A program made the translations under genes and the position numbers. Under the pieces are notes generated by a model. That model made no database searches, was not told where the DNA came from, and saw only the letters and a program-made list of their open reading frames with translations. From Choristocarpus tenellus KU-1152 (lineage: Eukaryota; Phaeophyceae), in assembly GCA_964200185.2 (NCBI GenBank), contig CAXNAD020000264.1, positions 1 through 23,105 of the forward strand: 23,105 nucleotides of DNA, in the 5' to 3' direction. Shown here piece by piece: positions 10,341 through 19,975 of the stretch; positions within the stretch are counted from its first letter, which is position 1; each line of letters opens with the position of its first letter.

Positions 10341-10675
10341 CTGTCTTTCACTACATATGCGGCTCTCTCAAGACCTGTCATGCGTTTCAGGCTAGAGACA
10401 CCAGAGAGATGGACAAGGGGCGGCCTGTCAGATTCTCGGGATGCTTCCCTAGCTCCTCGACCATTTGTGTGGGACTAAGCTCGATTAATGTACACATAAC
10501 GTTGTAATTTCCAAGCTTTATGGGAGTGTTTGTAGTGTTGCTGGTATTCAAATAGTAAATGGAATTTAGAGAGATATATTTCGCATTTACAACTTTTACT
10601 TTTACATAGGTCCTTGTGATATTGGATGGACCTTTCCCTGAAACATCTGCAAAATATCAGAGGGCATAATAATAT
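10341..10675 (+). repeat. R1 repeat, direct copy A
   Basis: It begins near CTGTCTTTCACTACATATGC, continues with GGCTCTCTCAAGACC, GTCATGCGTTTCAGGCT, GAGACACCAGAGAGATGG, and GATTCTCGGGATGCTTCCCT, and ends ATCTGCAAAATATCAGAGGG with a CATAATAATAT tail. The order matches copies B and C. Confidence 0.8.
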
Positions 10676-11122
10676 GGGTTCAGGTAAGTTACATATGGTT
10701 ATTTACTTCTAATTATTCGAGGCAGTTTGTTGTTTGAGTATGTTTTGTAGTAGATAGAGTGCTGTACTACGTCCAGCAGAATGTAGGTTGTTTTGGGATG
10801 TAGTCGGATCAGCTCCCTTCCAGGATAAGTACCTCCTCCTGGATGTTATGTTTGCAGAAGTGCAAGCAGCCTCCCATCTACCACACTCATTCACCAGCGA
10901 TGGTGTAGCTACTGCTGCAGCTGAGGCACGAAGGTGCACCCACTACGAGAGTTCATTTGACCTTCGTAGTTGTAACCTCACCACCTTCACGGTGGCAAAT
11001 TTTGGGTGTCTTGGTAAGCAACCAGAATTTGTCTGTGATGATTTGGGTATGCACACGGTAGGGGAGAGAGGGACGGGAGGCTACAACAGGAAGGAAGATG
11101 TCAAATCCTGTTTACGACAGAT
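10676..11122 (+). other. Sequence separating R1 copies A and B, with an open frame
   Basis: A plus-strand frame of 151 codons runs from 10788 to 11243. Its last third lies inside R1 copy B. Its first part (residues about 1-60, QDKYLLLDVMFAEVQAA and following) has normal amino acid composition but no recognised motif. It may be an insertion into an R1 array, or an exon-like fragment carried with it. There is no evidence that it is expressed. Confidence 0.3.
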
Positions 11123-11432
11123 AGTGTCTGTCACAACACAAGTGGCTCTATCAAGACGTGCCATGTGTTTTAAGCTGGAGACACCAAGGAGGAGCCCGTC
11201 AGATTCTTGGGATGCTTCCCTAGCTCCTCACCCTGGGTTGTAGGGCCTAGGTAGGTTGGAGACATAGGAGGGGAGTGGTGTAGCATAGCTTGGAGTCAAA
11301 TAGTAATATAGAAAAACATCTCTCACGTTTTTGAGAACTATTACTTCTACAGGGGTTCTTATGATATTGAATTGGCTTTTAATTGGCTTTCCCCTCGTGC
11401 ATCTGCAAAATGTCAGAGGACATAATAATATA
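11123..11432 (+). repeat. R1 repeat, direct copy B
   Basis: It starts at TGTCTGTCACAACACAAG, then GGCTCTATCAAGACG, GAGACACCAAGGAGGAG and GATTCTTGGGATGCTTCCCT, and ends ATCTGCAAAATGTCAGAGGA plus CATAATAATATA. It is followed at once by copy C. Confidence 0.85.
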
Positions 11433-11440
11433 CATGAGCG

Positions 11441-11724
11441 CAAGTAGCCCTATCTAGACGTGTCATGTGTTTGAAGCTGGAGACAACAGGGAGATGGGCA
11501 ACGAGGGGCTTGTTAGTTCTTGGGGATGGTTCCCTGAGGTGCAGGACTAAGCTAGGTTGGAGGTACAGGCAGGGGTGTAGCATACCTTGTAGTAAAATAG
11601 CAAATAGATCAGCGTCTTTCACATTTATGACAACTGTTACCTTTTCAGGGGTTATTTTGACATGTAATTTTCATTGGTTTTTCCCCTGACAAATCTGTAA
11701 AATGTCAGAGGGCATAATAATAAA
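11441..11724 (+). repeat. R1 repeat, direct copy C
   Basis: It starts CAAGTAGCCCTATCTAGACG, continues TGTCATGTGTTTGAAGCTGG, GAGACAACAGGGAGATGG and AGCTAGGTTGGAGG, and ends AATCTGTAAAATGTCAGAGG plus CATAATAATAAAAATATA. A further fragment of only the tail block (AAAATGTGAGAGGCCATAATAAT) is present at about 11816-11838. Confidence 0.85.
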
Positions 11725-11997
11725 AATATATATGTTTTCGTTTTGCGCGTTGTAGGATAACCACAAAACATGTAAGAGGGTAGGGGGTTGCCAAAGAAAA
11801 ATCAATCGCTTGACAAAAATGTGAGAGGCCATAATAATATAAATTCCTCTTCTTCCCATTGTATTTTTTTTTTCTTTGAAACAGTTCCCTTTTTTGTGGG
11901 CTTGTGGGCTGGACGACTCGGGATCTCACATCTTGCTGTGACCACGTGGATTGGGTCCTACAGATACAGGCACTACTTAACCAATTAGCTCTCAAAG
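11725..11997. promoter_or_regulatory. Upstream region of the SAP-like gene
   Basis: Between the R1 array and the proposed ATG at 11998. It holds the R1 tail fragment, a T-run at 11866-11875 and a CACGTG hexamer at 11943-11948 about 50 bp before the ATG (an E/G-box sequence, which can occur by chance). No other core promoter element is evident. Confidence 0.25.
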
Positions 11998-14478
11998 ATG
12001 TCTACCGCCGAACTGCCTCGCCTCACCATTACAATGTTGAGCAAAATGACTACGTACGAGTTGCGGCAAGAAGTTGACCGCCGAGGCCTCTTGGAAGAAC
12101 TCGAAACCATTAACCACAACACCCTTCTCAAGCGGTTGGTGCAGGTACGGGGCCTCGAAATAGAGTCCACGACAAGATCAGCGTGATTCTCTGCCCTTTA
12201 CGGTGCTTCCTAGGCATCTACATCTACCTACTTTTGCAACCTCTATCTCCTCTATCACGAGAGTATCCGACTTTGTTTGAACAAGCAGCAGGTCTCGAGG
12301 GTCTGAATCCAAGCTGTCATTTAATATATTATGAAGGGGTGTGTTTGGTTGAATCAGCTCATCCTTACAAGCAGTTGCTAAAAGACATTAAGGTTGGATA
12401 GGGAGAATAGAAATAAACGGTGAGCATGAGGCGGAAACCTAACATCATCAAAACTGGGTGGTTGACTCTTCCCTATTCTGATCCATTTCTTGGCATCCTC
12501 CAGGTTGTCCTTTCAGAGGAAGACGAACGCTGTCATGAAGTTGTGAAGCAAAAAATTGATGGACCAGGGGTCTCTACTCCAAACGACAGTGTTCAAGAGA
12601 GGTACATTTCTGTTGCAGCGACTAAAATAAACTCGTAACCATATTTTAAGGTTCAACGTAGGTCCGAAAATCACTAAAAGGTAATGCATTAAAAGAAATT
12701 TTCGTAGACATTACCTGAAATTTGCCAAGGTTCTATTCTTGCCATTAACTACCCACAATACGCATAATATGTTAGGGTGCTAGTTTGACGCTAATATCAC
12801 ACAACCTCTCTCAGGTTATGCAGAGCGAGGGAGGCACGGAAAGCTGAAGCGTTAGAGAGGAGCAAAAGGCGCCAAGCCGAAGAGGGATACTTTACGCAAA
12901 AGCAACTGTCAAATAAATCCTGTAACAAGGTGCATGTTGGTGTGCTTGGACATTTCTACGAGCAAGCTGCATTTGTGTAAACTTTAAAGTACAACTTGAG
13001 ATCTACTTGAGCAACGTATATAAAATAATGTCTGCAACTGTGTCAGTGGAATTATGAACACTAGGTAAAGTTTATGTCGTCCATACTGCTGGTGTCCTGA
13101 TGTGTTGCATCAGCAGAAAATATGTGAGAGAGTTAACATGAGGTTAATTGTTCTGCTTGATTGGAGATACAACATTTGAGTGTAAATACGGGTATGACGC
13201 GTATGGTGGTGACAAAATTTTGTGTTCTGAGCAGTTCCTCTCAACCTATGGCAACATGATCTCTACTGCTCGACCACATTGCATTAGTAAGTATCTAGTA
13301 AATGGAAAAGCACTTCCACTTGCTGTATGTAAAAAATCTATCCTTAAAAAGGGCATACTCCAGATTGGCTTACTAGCTTACATCACCAACCTGTAGAAGC
13401 GATTCAGTTATCCACATCAAATCAAATGTCGATATACAAATTGTATTATTCAGGAACATATGCTCTTATTGTAACACATGCTACATGCAACATTATGTTA
13501 CAAAAATCTAAACTAAGTTACAACAGGCTTCAGTAGATCATTCAGGATACCTCAATCGTGTTGTGCATGATACTCTGGAGCAACACAAAGAAGTCTGGTG
13601 TAGATCGGACCATATTTGTTCATCTGCAGTGCAGAAGTGTAGTATCTACCTGTGCTATCGATGGAAATAGCAGTGGATAGTCAACACAATAAGTGACCAA
13701 TGCAATATGCACTCTATTTCAAACAGGACAACAGTCCAAGGATAGAGGATGCACCCAAGGTTGGCTCAGATGAGGAGGAGCCATTGGTCTCGAAGACGAA
13801 TCCCAACCATTTCAAGGTGTTTGTGAGGTGAAGGGATAGCTATATTAACAAGCAACAGTGTACACTCCTTAAACAAGGCATGTACTCGAGCAAGGCAACG
13901 GCATTGCAAGGTAGATGCAGCTCAATATACAAATATTTGTTAGAGCTCCTCAACGGAAGATCTCAGCACACACTAAGTTGGCATTGCCCTGTACTAATCA
14001 AGCACTCCTAGAGGGAGGACAAGTAGGATGTAAGCCACCTTACACTGGCTAGTTACAAAAGAGGAATTGCAAGGGCATATGGATGTTTTTTTCTACTCTC
14101 TGTGCTATATTATGTTGAGAAGAATGTAAGGCTATGGGTCTTGGTTGTCAACAATAAATCAAAGATTTGAACATATAAATGTAGTCTACAGCTATGGAGT
14201 ATACAAGGGTACACAACACCAACCTGCACCAACTGCTTTGGCTGCCTGACTACAAACGGCATAGGAGGAAGAGAAGTAGTATAAATAGTGTATTTTTCAA
14301 CTTGGTGAGATCGAAGTCAAGCACAATAACTATATTTTCTTGGTCACGCACCCTTCTCATGTGCATTTTGTGTGCGCCGCAGAGTCTTGGGCTCTGGGAA
14401 GTCGTATCTGGGAAGGCGCACAAAAATTCACATGCTTTAGAGACTCTTGTTCAAGGGGGATGGCTAGATTGCATCTGA
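11998..14478 (+). CDS. Multi-exon gene with SAP-like N-terminus, family unknown
   Basis: Proposed exons: 11998-12144, 12504-12601, 12815-12939, 13167-13286, one starting at 13534 or 13546 with uncertain end, 13727-13816, and 14383-14478. Donors are CAG|GTACGG, AG|GTACAT, G|GTGTGC, A|GTAAGT and AAG|GTGTTT; frames agree at every junction between fixed exon ends. Exon 1 (49 residues) contains LSKMTTYELRQEVDRRGLL followed by LLKRLVQ, which fits the helix-extension-helix of a SAP-type nucleic-acid-binding motif. Exon 3 gives a basic/acidic helix (REARKAEALERSKRRQAEE). Exon 4 is Tyr/Cys/Gly-rich (ECKYGYDAYGGDK), exon 6 is acidic (GSDEEEP), and the last exon reads SLGLWEVVSGKAHKNSHALE to a TGA. If AAG|GTGTTT is not a donor, the gene stops at 13831. 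I do not recognise the full-length family. It is convergent with the next gene, 68 bp apart. Confidence 0.55.
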
Positions 14479-14546
14479 CTCATTGCTCAAATTCAATGCA
14501 TTGGCTCATGTATATATCCTCTATTGGAACAATTCTGGTGTCATCA

Positions 14547-16224
14547 TCACCTTGGGGAGTAGTCAAGTCTAGGGTAAGGCGATAAGTTTGAGCGTCTTGT
14601 TAGTACTTTCTCAAGCTCCATTCCTTGGTCCTTGAACTCTTTCACCCAGCGAAGGTGAATCACACTAGCTGGTGGCACCACGCCTGTCTCACGAAGACTT
14701 GTGCTATCCTTTGCCAGGATTTGAGTGGGGGGTGCCTTAAAAAGCTCGAACCCACTGCAGGTGTTGGAGGTCCCCCCACCCTCTGTGTCAAGCACAGCTC
14801 CTAGAGTCTCGTAAACAGTCTGAAATTCCAAATGAACACAGAAGATTGAGAGGTGGTGAAGCTGTGTCAGCAGATGGCGCCAGATACTGTTGAGAAGAAT
14901 TCTTCTTACATGCAAATGGGGGCAGGTATTCTTTTTTCTGTATGATGTACATGACTGAGTGAAGCATCAAAAGAGGCAATAGTGATGAGGGAGTCAGCAC
15001 ATGCAATCCTTATGCTCCTTGTTGGATTGATGCAACTGCATAGCTTGTAAAACTATCAGGATAAAAGTAGAAAGATTTCGCTTCCCTGCTGGAATCAAGT
15101 TTCACTGAATAAACGGTTAGGTGCCTGCAAGCAATCTCACTTTGTGCCACTATTGCTTTTATTGGTCCTTGGCACATAAAGAAAAAAACTTGCGGTAAAC
15201 CTTGAACGTTTGAGGCTCGAGTCACTATCACCTTGATGCTTTCGTCCAAGCTGAAGCGTGCTTGAATGTAGGCCCCATTTGGCAACCTAATTCGCACAAG
15301 CAGGAAGGGGTACAATTTTGTAGTGCGGAGTTGTTTGAGCTCTCGTGCAGCGGTTGTCTCAAACTTCTCTGGTTCCAAGATACTCCGCTGCCTGTTGCGC
15401 CACACACGCATAATTAGTTCAAGATCCGCCGTTCCCTCTTGCAGCTCTTCATTCTCACTTTCACTCCATCCCTGACCCTCTTGAAGAATGTCCTGAGTCA
15501 TCTGCGGGAGTAGTATTGTGACATTTCGTTCCCCAACTCCGGAAAAAGTCTGCTGGAGAGTTGCACGCAAACGCGTTAGCTCTGACAGGTGGGTCTCCAC
15601 TCGCTCCTGGAAATGGGTCCGGCTTTTGCGGGAGAATGAGGTGGTGAATGGGTCAAATCCTGATCGTGAGCCTGTTGGAAAGGAAAGGTCGATTGGTGTC
15701 AGTGTGTTTGGGAGGGAATACACTTCTGCCACATAATTTTAGTGTCTAATCACAAGCTCACCGCTAGTTGAGGGAGACACAGTCTCAATTGGTTCTTCGT
15801 CCTTGTCCGACGTGGGCATGTTACCCGATGAGGCCTCAGTCAGCTTTTCGCGTATCAATGCCCCCACCTCGTCAAGATCAACACTCGCCTCCCCCGGCTG
15901 CATTACAAAGATCGGTCCCTGTCCTTCGTCTACAAGCTCAAATCCAAGCGCAGTCATGAAAGCAATCCCTCCATTGGCACTCCCTATCTTCTCCCAAAAG
16001 CCTTTATTGAGGAGGCGTATTCGCCTGTAGCGGTCTTCACCAGGGTGAGTTTTCAAATTGTCAACGACGACTGCCAAAGCCTGAACAGACTTTGTTCGGG
16101 ACACAACATCACCCCCATGGTGCTGAATCACTAGATCGAGCGCAGTTGCGAATGGTTGCTTCGCAACAGCTACAGCACAGTAGAACAACGCAATAATAAG
16201 CACATGCACCACGGAGGTTGCCAT
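14547..16224 (-). CDS. PUB- and UBX-domain protein, p97/Cdc48 cofactor (UBXN6/PUX-type)
   Basis: Predicted cofactor of the AAA ATPase p97/Cdc48. Minus-strand exons 16224-15762, 15671-15232 and 14819-14547 give 391 residues. Intron 1 (90 nt, G|GTGAGC ... CCTTTCCAACAG|GC) removes an in-frame TAA at 15739-15741; intron 2 (412 nt, AAG|GTGATA ... GGAATTTCAG|ACT) reunites the UBX domain. The PUB domain spans about residues 45-125, with the hallmark RYRRIRLLNKGFWEKIG at 65-81. UBX starts about 274 (LVRIRLPNGAYIQARF) and continues in exon 3 with VYETLGAVL, FELFKAPP and VVPPASVIHLRW. The usual p97-binding FPR turn of UBX domains is not seen (APP instead), as in UBXN6. From ATG 16224 the N-terminus is MATSVVHVLIIALFYCAVAVA, signal-peptide-like; this could be real, or the tail of an upstream intron ending at CTGTAG with further 5' exons not found. 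Domain calls are strong; the 5' end is uncertain. Confidence 0.85.
15672..15761 (-). other. 90-nt intron containing an in-frame stop
   Basis: The donor is GTGAGC, the acceptor tract CCTTTCCTTTCCAACAG, with a CACTGAC branch-like word. Without this intron the gene would appear as two adjacent reading frames separated by TAA. The splice restores SG|S in frame (codon GGC split after its first base). Confidence 0.8.
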
Positions 16225-16615
16225 TACCTTACAACAAATCAGGATGGAAATGAGATTAACAGGAAACACAGAAACCGTTAACACAACTGCATTGCAGTAG
16301 TACGGAAAATAGGTGAGGAACCGATCTTCAATAATCGCAAGAACGATCTCTCATCTCAGTACTAAGTTTGGTGCGGTAGTGGTGTAGCCTAAACTTCCTC
16401 AACAAACTCTCCAACAACAAGGCTCTGGGTCGCTCTGGAGCCCAAACGTGGTTTTTGGTGTTCGTTCTACATCAAGCATGATCTAGGTTCTAGAGGACAT
16501 TCTCTATTCTAATACATAACAGCTTATTGTGAGATTAATCTTCCCGACTAAGGTATACCTTTAATGTGACCTATCTGGAAGAATCTGTTCGTATTACATC
16601 ATCTGTTCTGTATGG
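16225..16615. other. Upstream region of the PUB/UBX gene
   Basis: It should hold the 5' leader or promoter, or missing 5' exons. A 26-codon minus-strand open frame from an ATG near 16480 (MLDVERTPKTTFGLQS...) could be an upstream ORF or exon, but has no recognised motif and no clear donor. Confidence 0.3.
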
Positions 16616-16832
16616 TGAAGTTAATATCTTCTCGAAGGAAATAAGGGGTGATTTGAGGGGACCTTGGAACCCCCCCTCATTAACTTTCCACTTGTTCACT
16701 CTTTCCTGAGTGATCTCCTGAGGGACTTCTCTCCCTCTTGCTTGTCTCTCTCTATTTCCTTGCCTCCTGTGGGTCTTTCTACTCCCGTTCAGTCTGAAGA
16801 ACCTGTCGACCTGTTTCCATCTTTTTCACATT
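16616..16832. repeat. R2 dispersed repeat, copy 2
   Basis: Second copy of the repeat at 9896-10124 in the same orientation, with the shared block CTTTCCACTTGTTCACTCTT and the downstream blocks TCCTGTGGGTCTT, GTTCAGTCTGAAGAAC and CTGTCGACC. Divergence is moderate, with short indels. Confidence 0.75.
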
Positions 16833-18963
16833 TTGTTATGATTATGAATCAAATGATGATAACTTACCATGGCTAAGCTCTAACTCAGTGGTGCAGCATG
16901 ACAGGATTAAGGATTAAGGTAACCACTATCAATAGTTCGAAGGGACTACTAGGCCAAGACACACAAAACATGATTAGTGTTCCCATGGCAATATAAAAAC
17001 GTGAGTTTTGTAGACAGCAGGAGGTGGTCGTGGGTGGAGACTTGTGAGATAACTATCTCACCAGAAGCAAAGCACTCACGGAGATTCGCAGGGAGAGTGA
17101 GGAAGAAGGTAGAGAAACTCCGAGAAAGGAGAAAACACCCCCATGTTGTGTTACACCAAAGACGCAGCATGATGAGGTAGTTGTAGCTACACATTGGCAA
17201 AATGGGAACAAAGAGCTCATCATTGCAGCGAATGACCCAAACAGGGTGGGGCATAGAGACACACTGCTGAAACAGGTCCAATCTATTGGATACATTGTCA
17301 TTCGACTCCAGGAGAAAAGGAAACGGATCGCCTTTCTTTTGGTATGGAGATGTAATCTTTTTTTAAAGGGAATGGCATTAGGCTGGTGATGAAGGGTTCG
17401 TGTATTGGCAGGACAAGGAGATGGGAGTATACTGGTAACTGGTTGATGAACGCTCTGTCACTGCTGACAAACCCTTCAAGTGTGGCCACTTTCGTTGTTG
17501 GCTGTGGCCCAGGAGATGTTACAGGCGATATGTCTTGATGGCGGTTTCATAAACACCACTATGACATTTAAGTTCTAGATTTGATCCAGCATACCTGACG
17601 ACTTGTGCATCAGGAGTCCTACACGTACATCAGTATCATCTATAGGTCCGTAGATTGGAGCTATACATCCTGTGGAGGTAAGCTTTCTGGGGCGTCTGTA
17701 ACAGAGAAACCCCAGAGTGATCCTAAAAAATAACAGAGGGACATGTTCTGGTTGACCTTAGACGATGTGATGAGGTAGGTGCCCCAGGATTGAAGTTGTC
17801 ATCCTAATGGATGCGAACGTCTGTATTATTGGCGGATACGGACAGCTTGGGGTCCATGCCTGTGATAAACTGAACGGTTGTTCATCTCCATAAAACATGG
17901 AAAATAAGCAGCAAATGCTCAAGGTGGTGATAGCAATCCGTAGTAAACTGTACAGTGGGATCAACCCTACATCCATCTGACATATAGTCTACTGTGTGTC
18001 CTCAGGAAATACATTTTTGTGTTGTGAATGATAAGAAAGCAATGCACGAGTCTGATTAGGAGTCCACAAACACCGTACGGCTCGATCCATCTAGTTAATC
18101 CTCAACACAATGGGCAAACAAGAACCTGGACAGCTCCTACCTCTGGAAAGACACGACAGGCAGCAATCGGGATTAAGTTAGGGTAGAGGTACTTGGGTCG
18201 TATATTATAGTATCTATCATGGTGATTCATTTTTGGGACTGCTGTGTTTGAACTTAGACTATGTGCAGCGTTTTGTACAGGCCTTGAAGACGAGGATACG
18301 TATTAAATACGAAAAAAAATGTCTTTGCCCTTCGTGACCTCTACAGTCTGTTAACCAAGGAAGGTATCACCCGCAAGAAATATATCCATCATGATCTTAC
18401 TAGATATTTTAGTCCTTGTCAGGCAATTTGTACTACTAATGCAAATAATCAATACCTTGTACTTATTTTGTACCATATCACCACAAAAACCTATCAATAA
18501 TACTACTATATCTAATTAGAAAAATTGATGCAGATATAACCCAGGATCTCTTGGATTCAGAGTCACTCGTTGAAGGTAGAGTGACCTTTCCTACAAATAG
18601 AACTTTCTGGTCATTCTGTTCTGCGAGAGGGAACCAATCAACATTTTTCTTACGGATAGTGTAATTTGTTACAGATAAAACCTTGTTGAAATCAAATCTA
18701 GTCTAGTGTTGTGTTGTGCCCATGTCCACGTTCTATTGACATTTCAAGATTGGTAAAAGAGCACTATTATGTTGTTGTAGTTTACCTGCTCCATCCTTTT
18801 ATTGTGGTGATTGGTGTTTCAGAATGTATGTGACGAAAATTCTTCTAGATGCCAAACAGCGAACAAAATAATGTTTGTTTTGCTCACGAATTCTGGATTA
18901 TTAATTTTTTTATTCCTCGTTTCCAATTCACCCATTCCCCTTTCCTTCCCCATTGTACCCCCA
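16833..18963. other. Long stretch without a supported gene
   Basis: A 113-codon plus-strand stop-free frame (17048-17386) lies downstream of an acceptor-like CTATCTCACCAG and is rich in Lys, Arg and Glu early on. A 110-codon minus-strand frame (16949-17281) overlaps it. Neither has a recognised motif, and chance frames of this length are expected in a window this size. The direct repeat AGGATTAAGGATTAAGG sits at about 16902-16918. The remainder is AT-rich without structure I recognise. Confidence 0.4.
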
Positions 18964-19257
18964 CTTATGACCAACCCAGTGCCACCTCTTCGCCACTGAT
19001 TTCCTGTCCTCCCCCCCCTTTGCGATGGCCAACCAATGCGGACCCCTTTTACCACTGATCTCCAGCCATCATCGCCCACCTCTGATGACCCCGCAGGGTG
19101 AACCCCCTTCGCCACTGGTTTCCTAGTTACCCCCCACCTCTAATGACCAACCAGTGCGAACCCCCTTCGTCACTGACTTCCAGTCACCATCCCAATCTGA
19201 TGACCAAACAATGCGACCCCTTCGCTACTGATTTCCAGTCACCCCCCCCACCCTTCA
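18964..19257. repeat. Minisatellite, five units of 57-60 bp
   Basis: Five degenerate tandem units begin at ATGACCAACC-like words at 18967, 19025, 19085, 19143 and 19200. A consensus fragment is ATGACCAACCAATGCGAACC, followed by CCCTTCGCCACTGATTTCCAGTCA and a C-run. The units differ by substitutions and by C-run length. The array lies just downstream, in the sense direction, of the decayed DIRS-like recombinase. Confidence 0.85.
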
Positions 19258-19975
19258 ACCCCCATGCAGTTACCACTCCCCTCAACCCCACAGCAGTTAC
19301 TGTTACAGTGCACCCCAGAACTCACCTCAACAGGATGCGTAACTCAAATCCAACGACCTTAATACGACGCTACGTGGGGGTCCACAGATGATGACCACGT
19401 ATGGTTTCAGTTGATGCTTAGCTCAGTCAATGTCTCACTTTTCGCTTTATCAAAACAGGGTGAGAACCAAAAGGACTGAGTCGTGTGGTCAACAACACAG
19501 CCTTTTATCAACACCATTCACCGTTTTTCTACAGCCAAAGAGTTAAATGAAGTCTGCAAACTGCTGTGTAAATACTCCAATCATAAATCTTTATTCTATA
19601 ACTTTCAGGAATTGACATCTATTCTATAAGATTATGAATACATTTCGAATCTTACTCTGCATCTTCTATCAATTCAAAGTTCCTCTTATATGAGTTCTTA
19701 CGTATGTATACTGTTCGCGTATTTTGACACGCAGAAAGAAATACTCGCGCTATTCGCCTGTAACATTACAACTCCACTCACCCCCACACCAGTTACCACT
19801 TCAGTTACCCCACACAACTCAACACCACTCCACAATCTTCCAACAGCCTTTCATCATCCACTTCATACCGTGCCTTTGAGGTAGAAAACATCTACCCTGC
19901 CCGAACTTGACCCCCCCTCCTCTTTGGGGTTGATTTCCTTCTAGTTCATCTCTTTACCTCCTGCCCTGATTGGAC
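19258..19975. other. C-rich tail region 3' of the DIRS-like recombinase
   Basis: No gene. Two related pieces, CCCCACAGCAGTTACTGTTAC (about 19289-19309) and CCCCCACACCAGTTACCACT (about 19781-19800), each followed by CCCCA and ACTCAAC-like words, suggest a diverged direct repeat. The region shares the C-rich bias of the flanking retroelement on the plus strand and may be its 3' non-coding end. Confidence 0.45.

Noticed and set aside
15010-15231. Continuation of the second PUB/UBX frame for about 74 residues past residue 301
   Set aside because: The UBX domain is interrupted here and resumes at 14819 (VYETLGAVL), so this is intron sequence read through.
15739-15741. In-frame TAA suggesting a pseudogene or two separate genes in the PUB/UBX locus
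   Set aside because: A 90-nt intron with a good donor (GTGAGC) and a pyrimidine-rich acceptor removes it and keeps the frame.
17048-17389. 113-codon plus-strand stop-free stretch with charged composition
   Set aside because: It lacks a recognised motif and confirmed exon borders; several frames this long are expected by chance in 23 kb.
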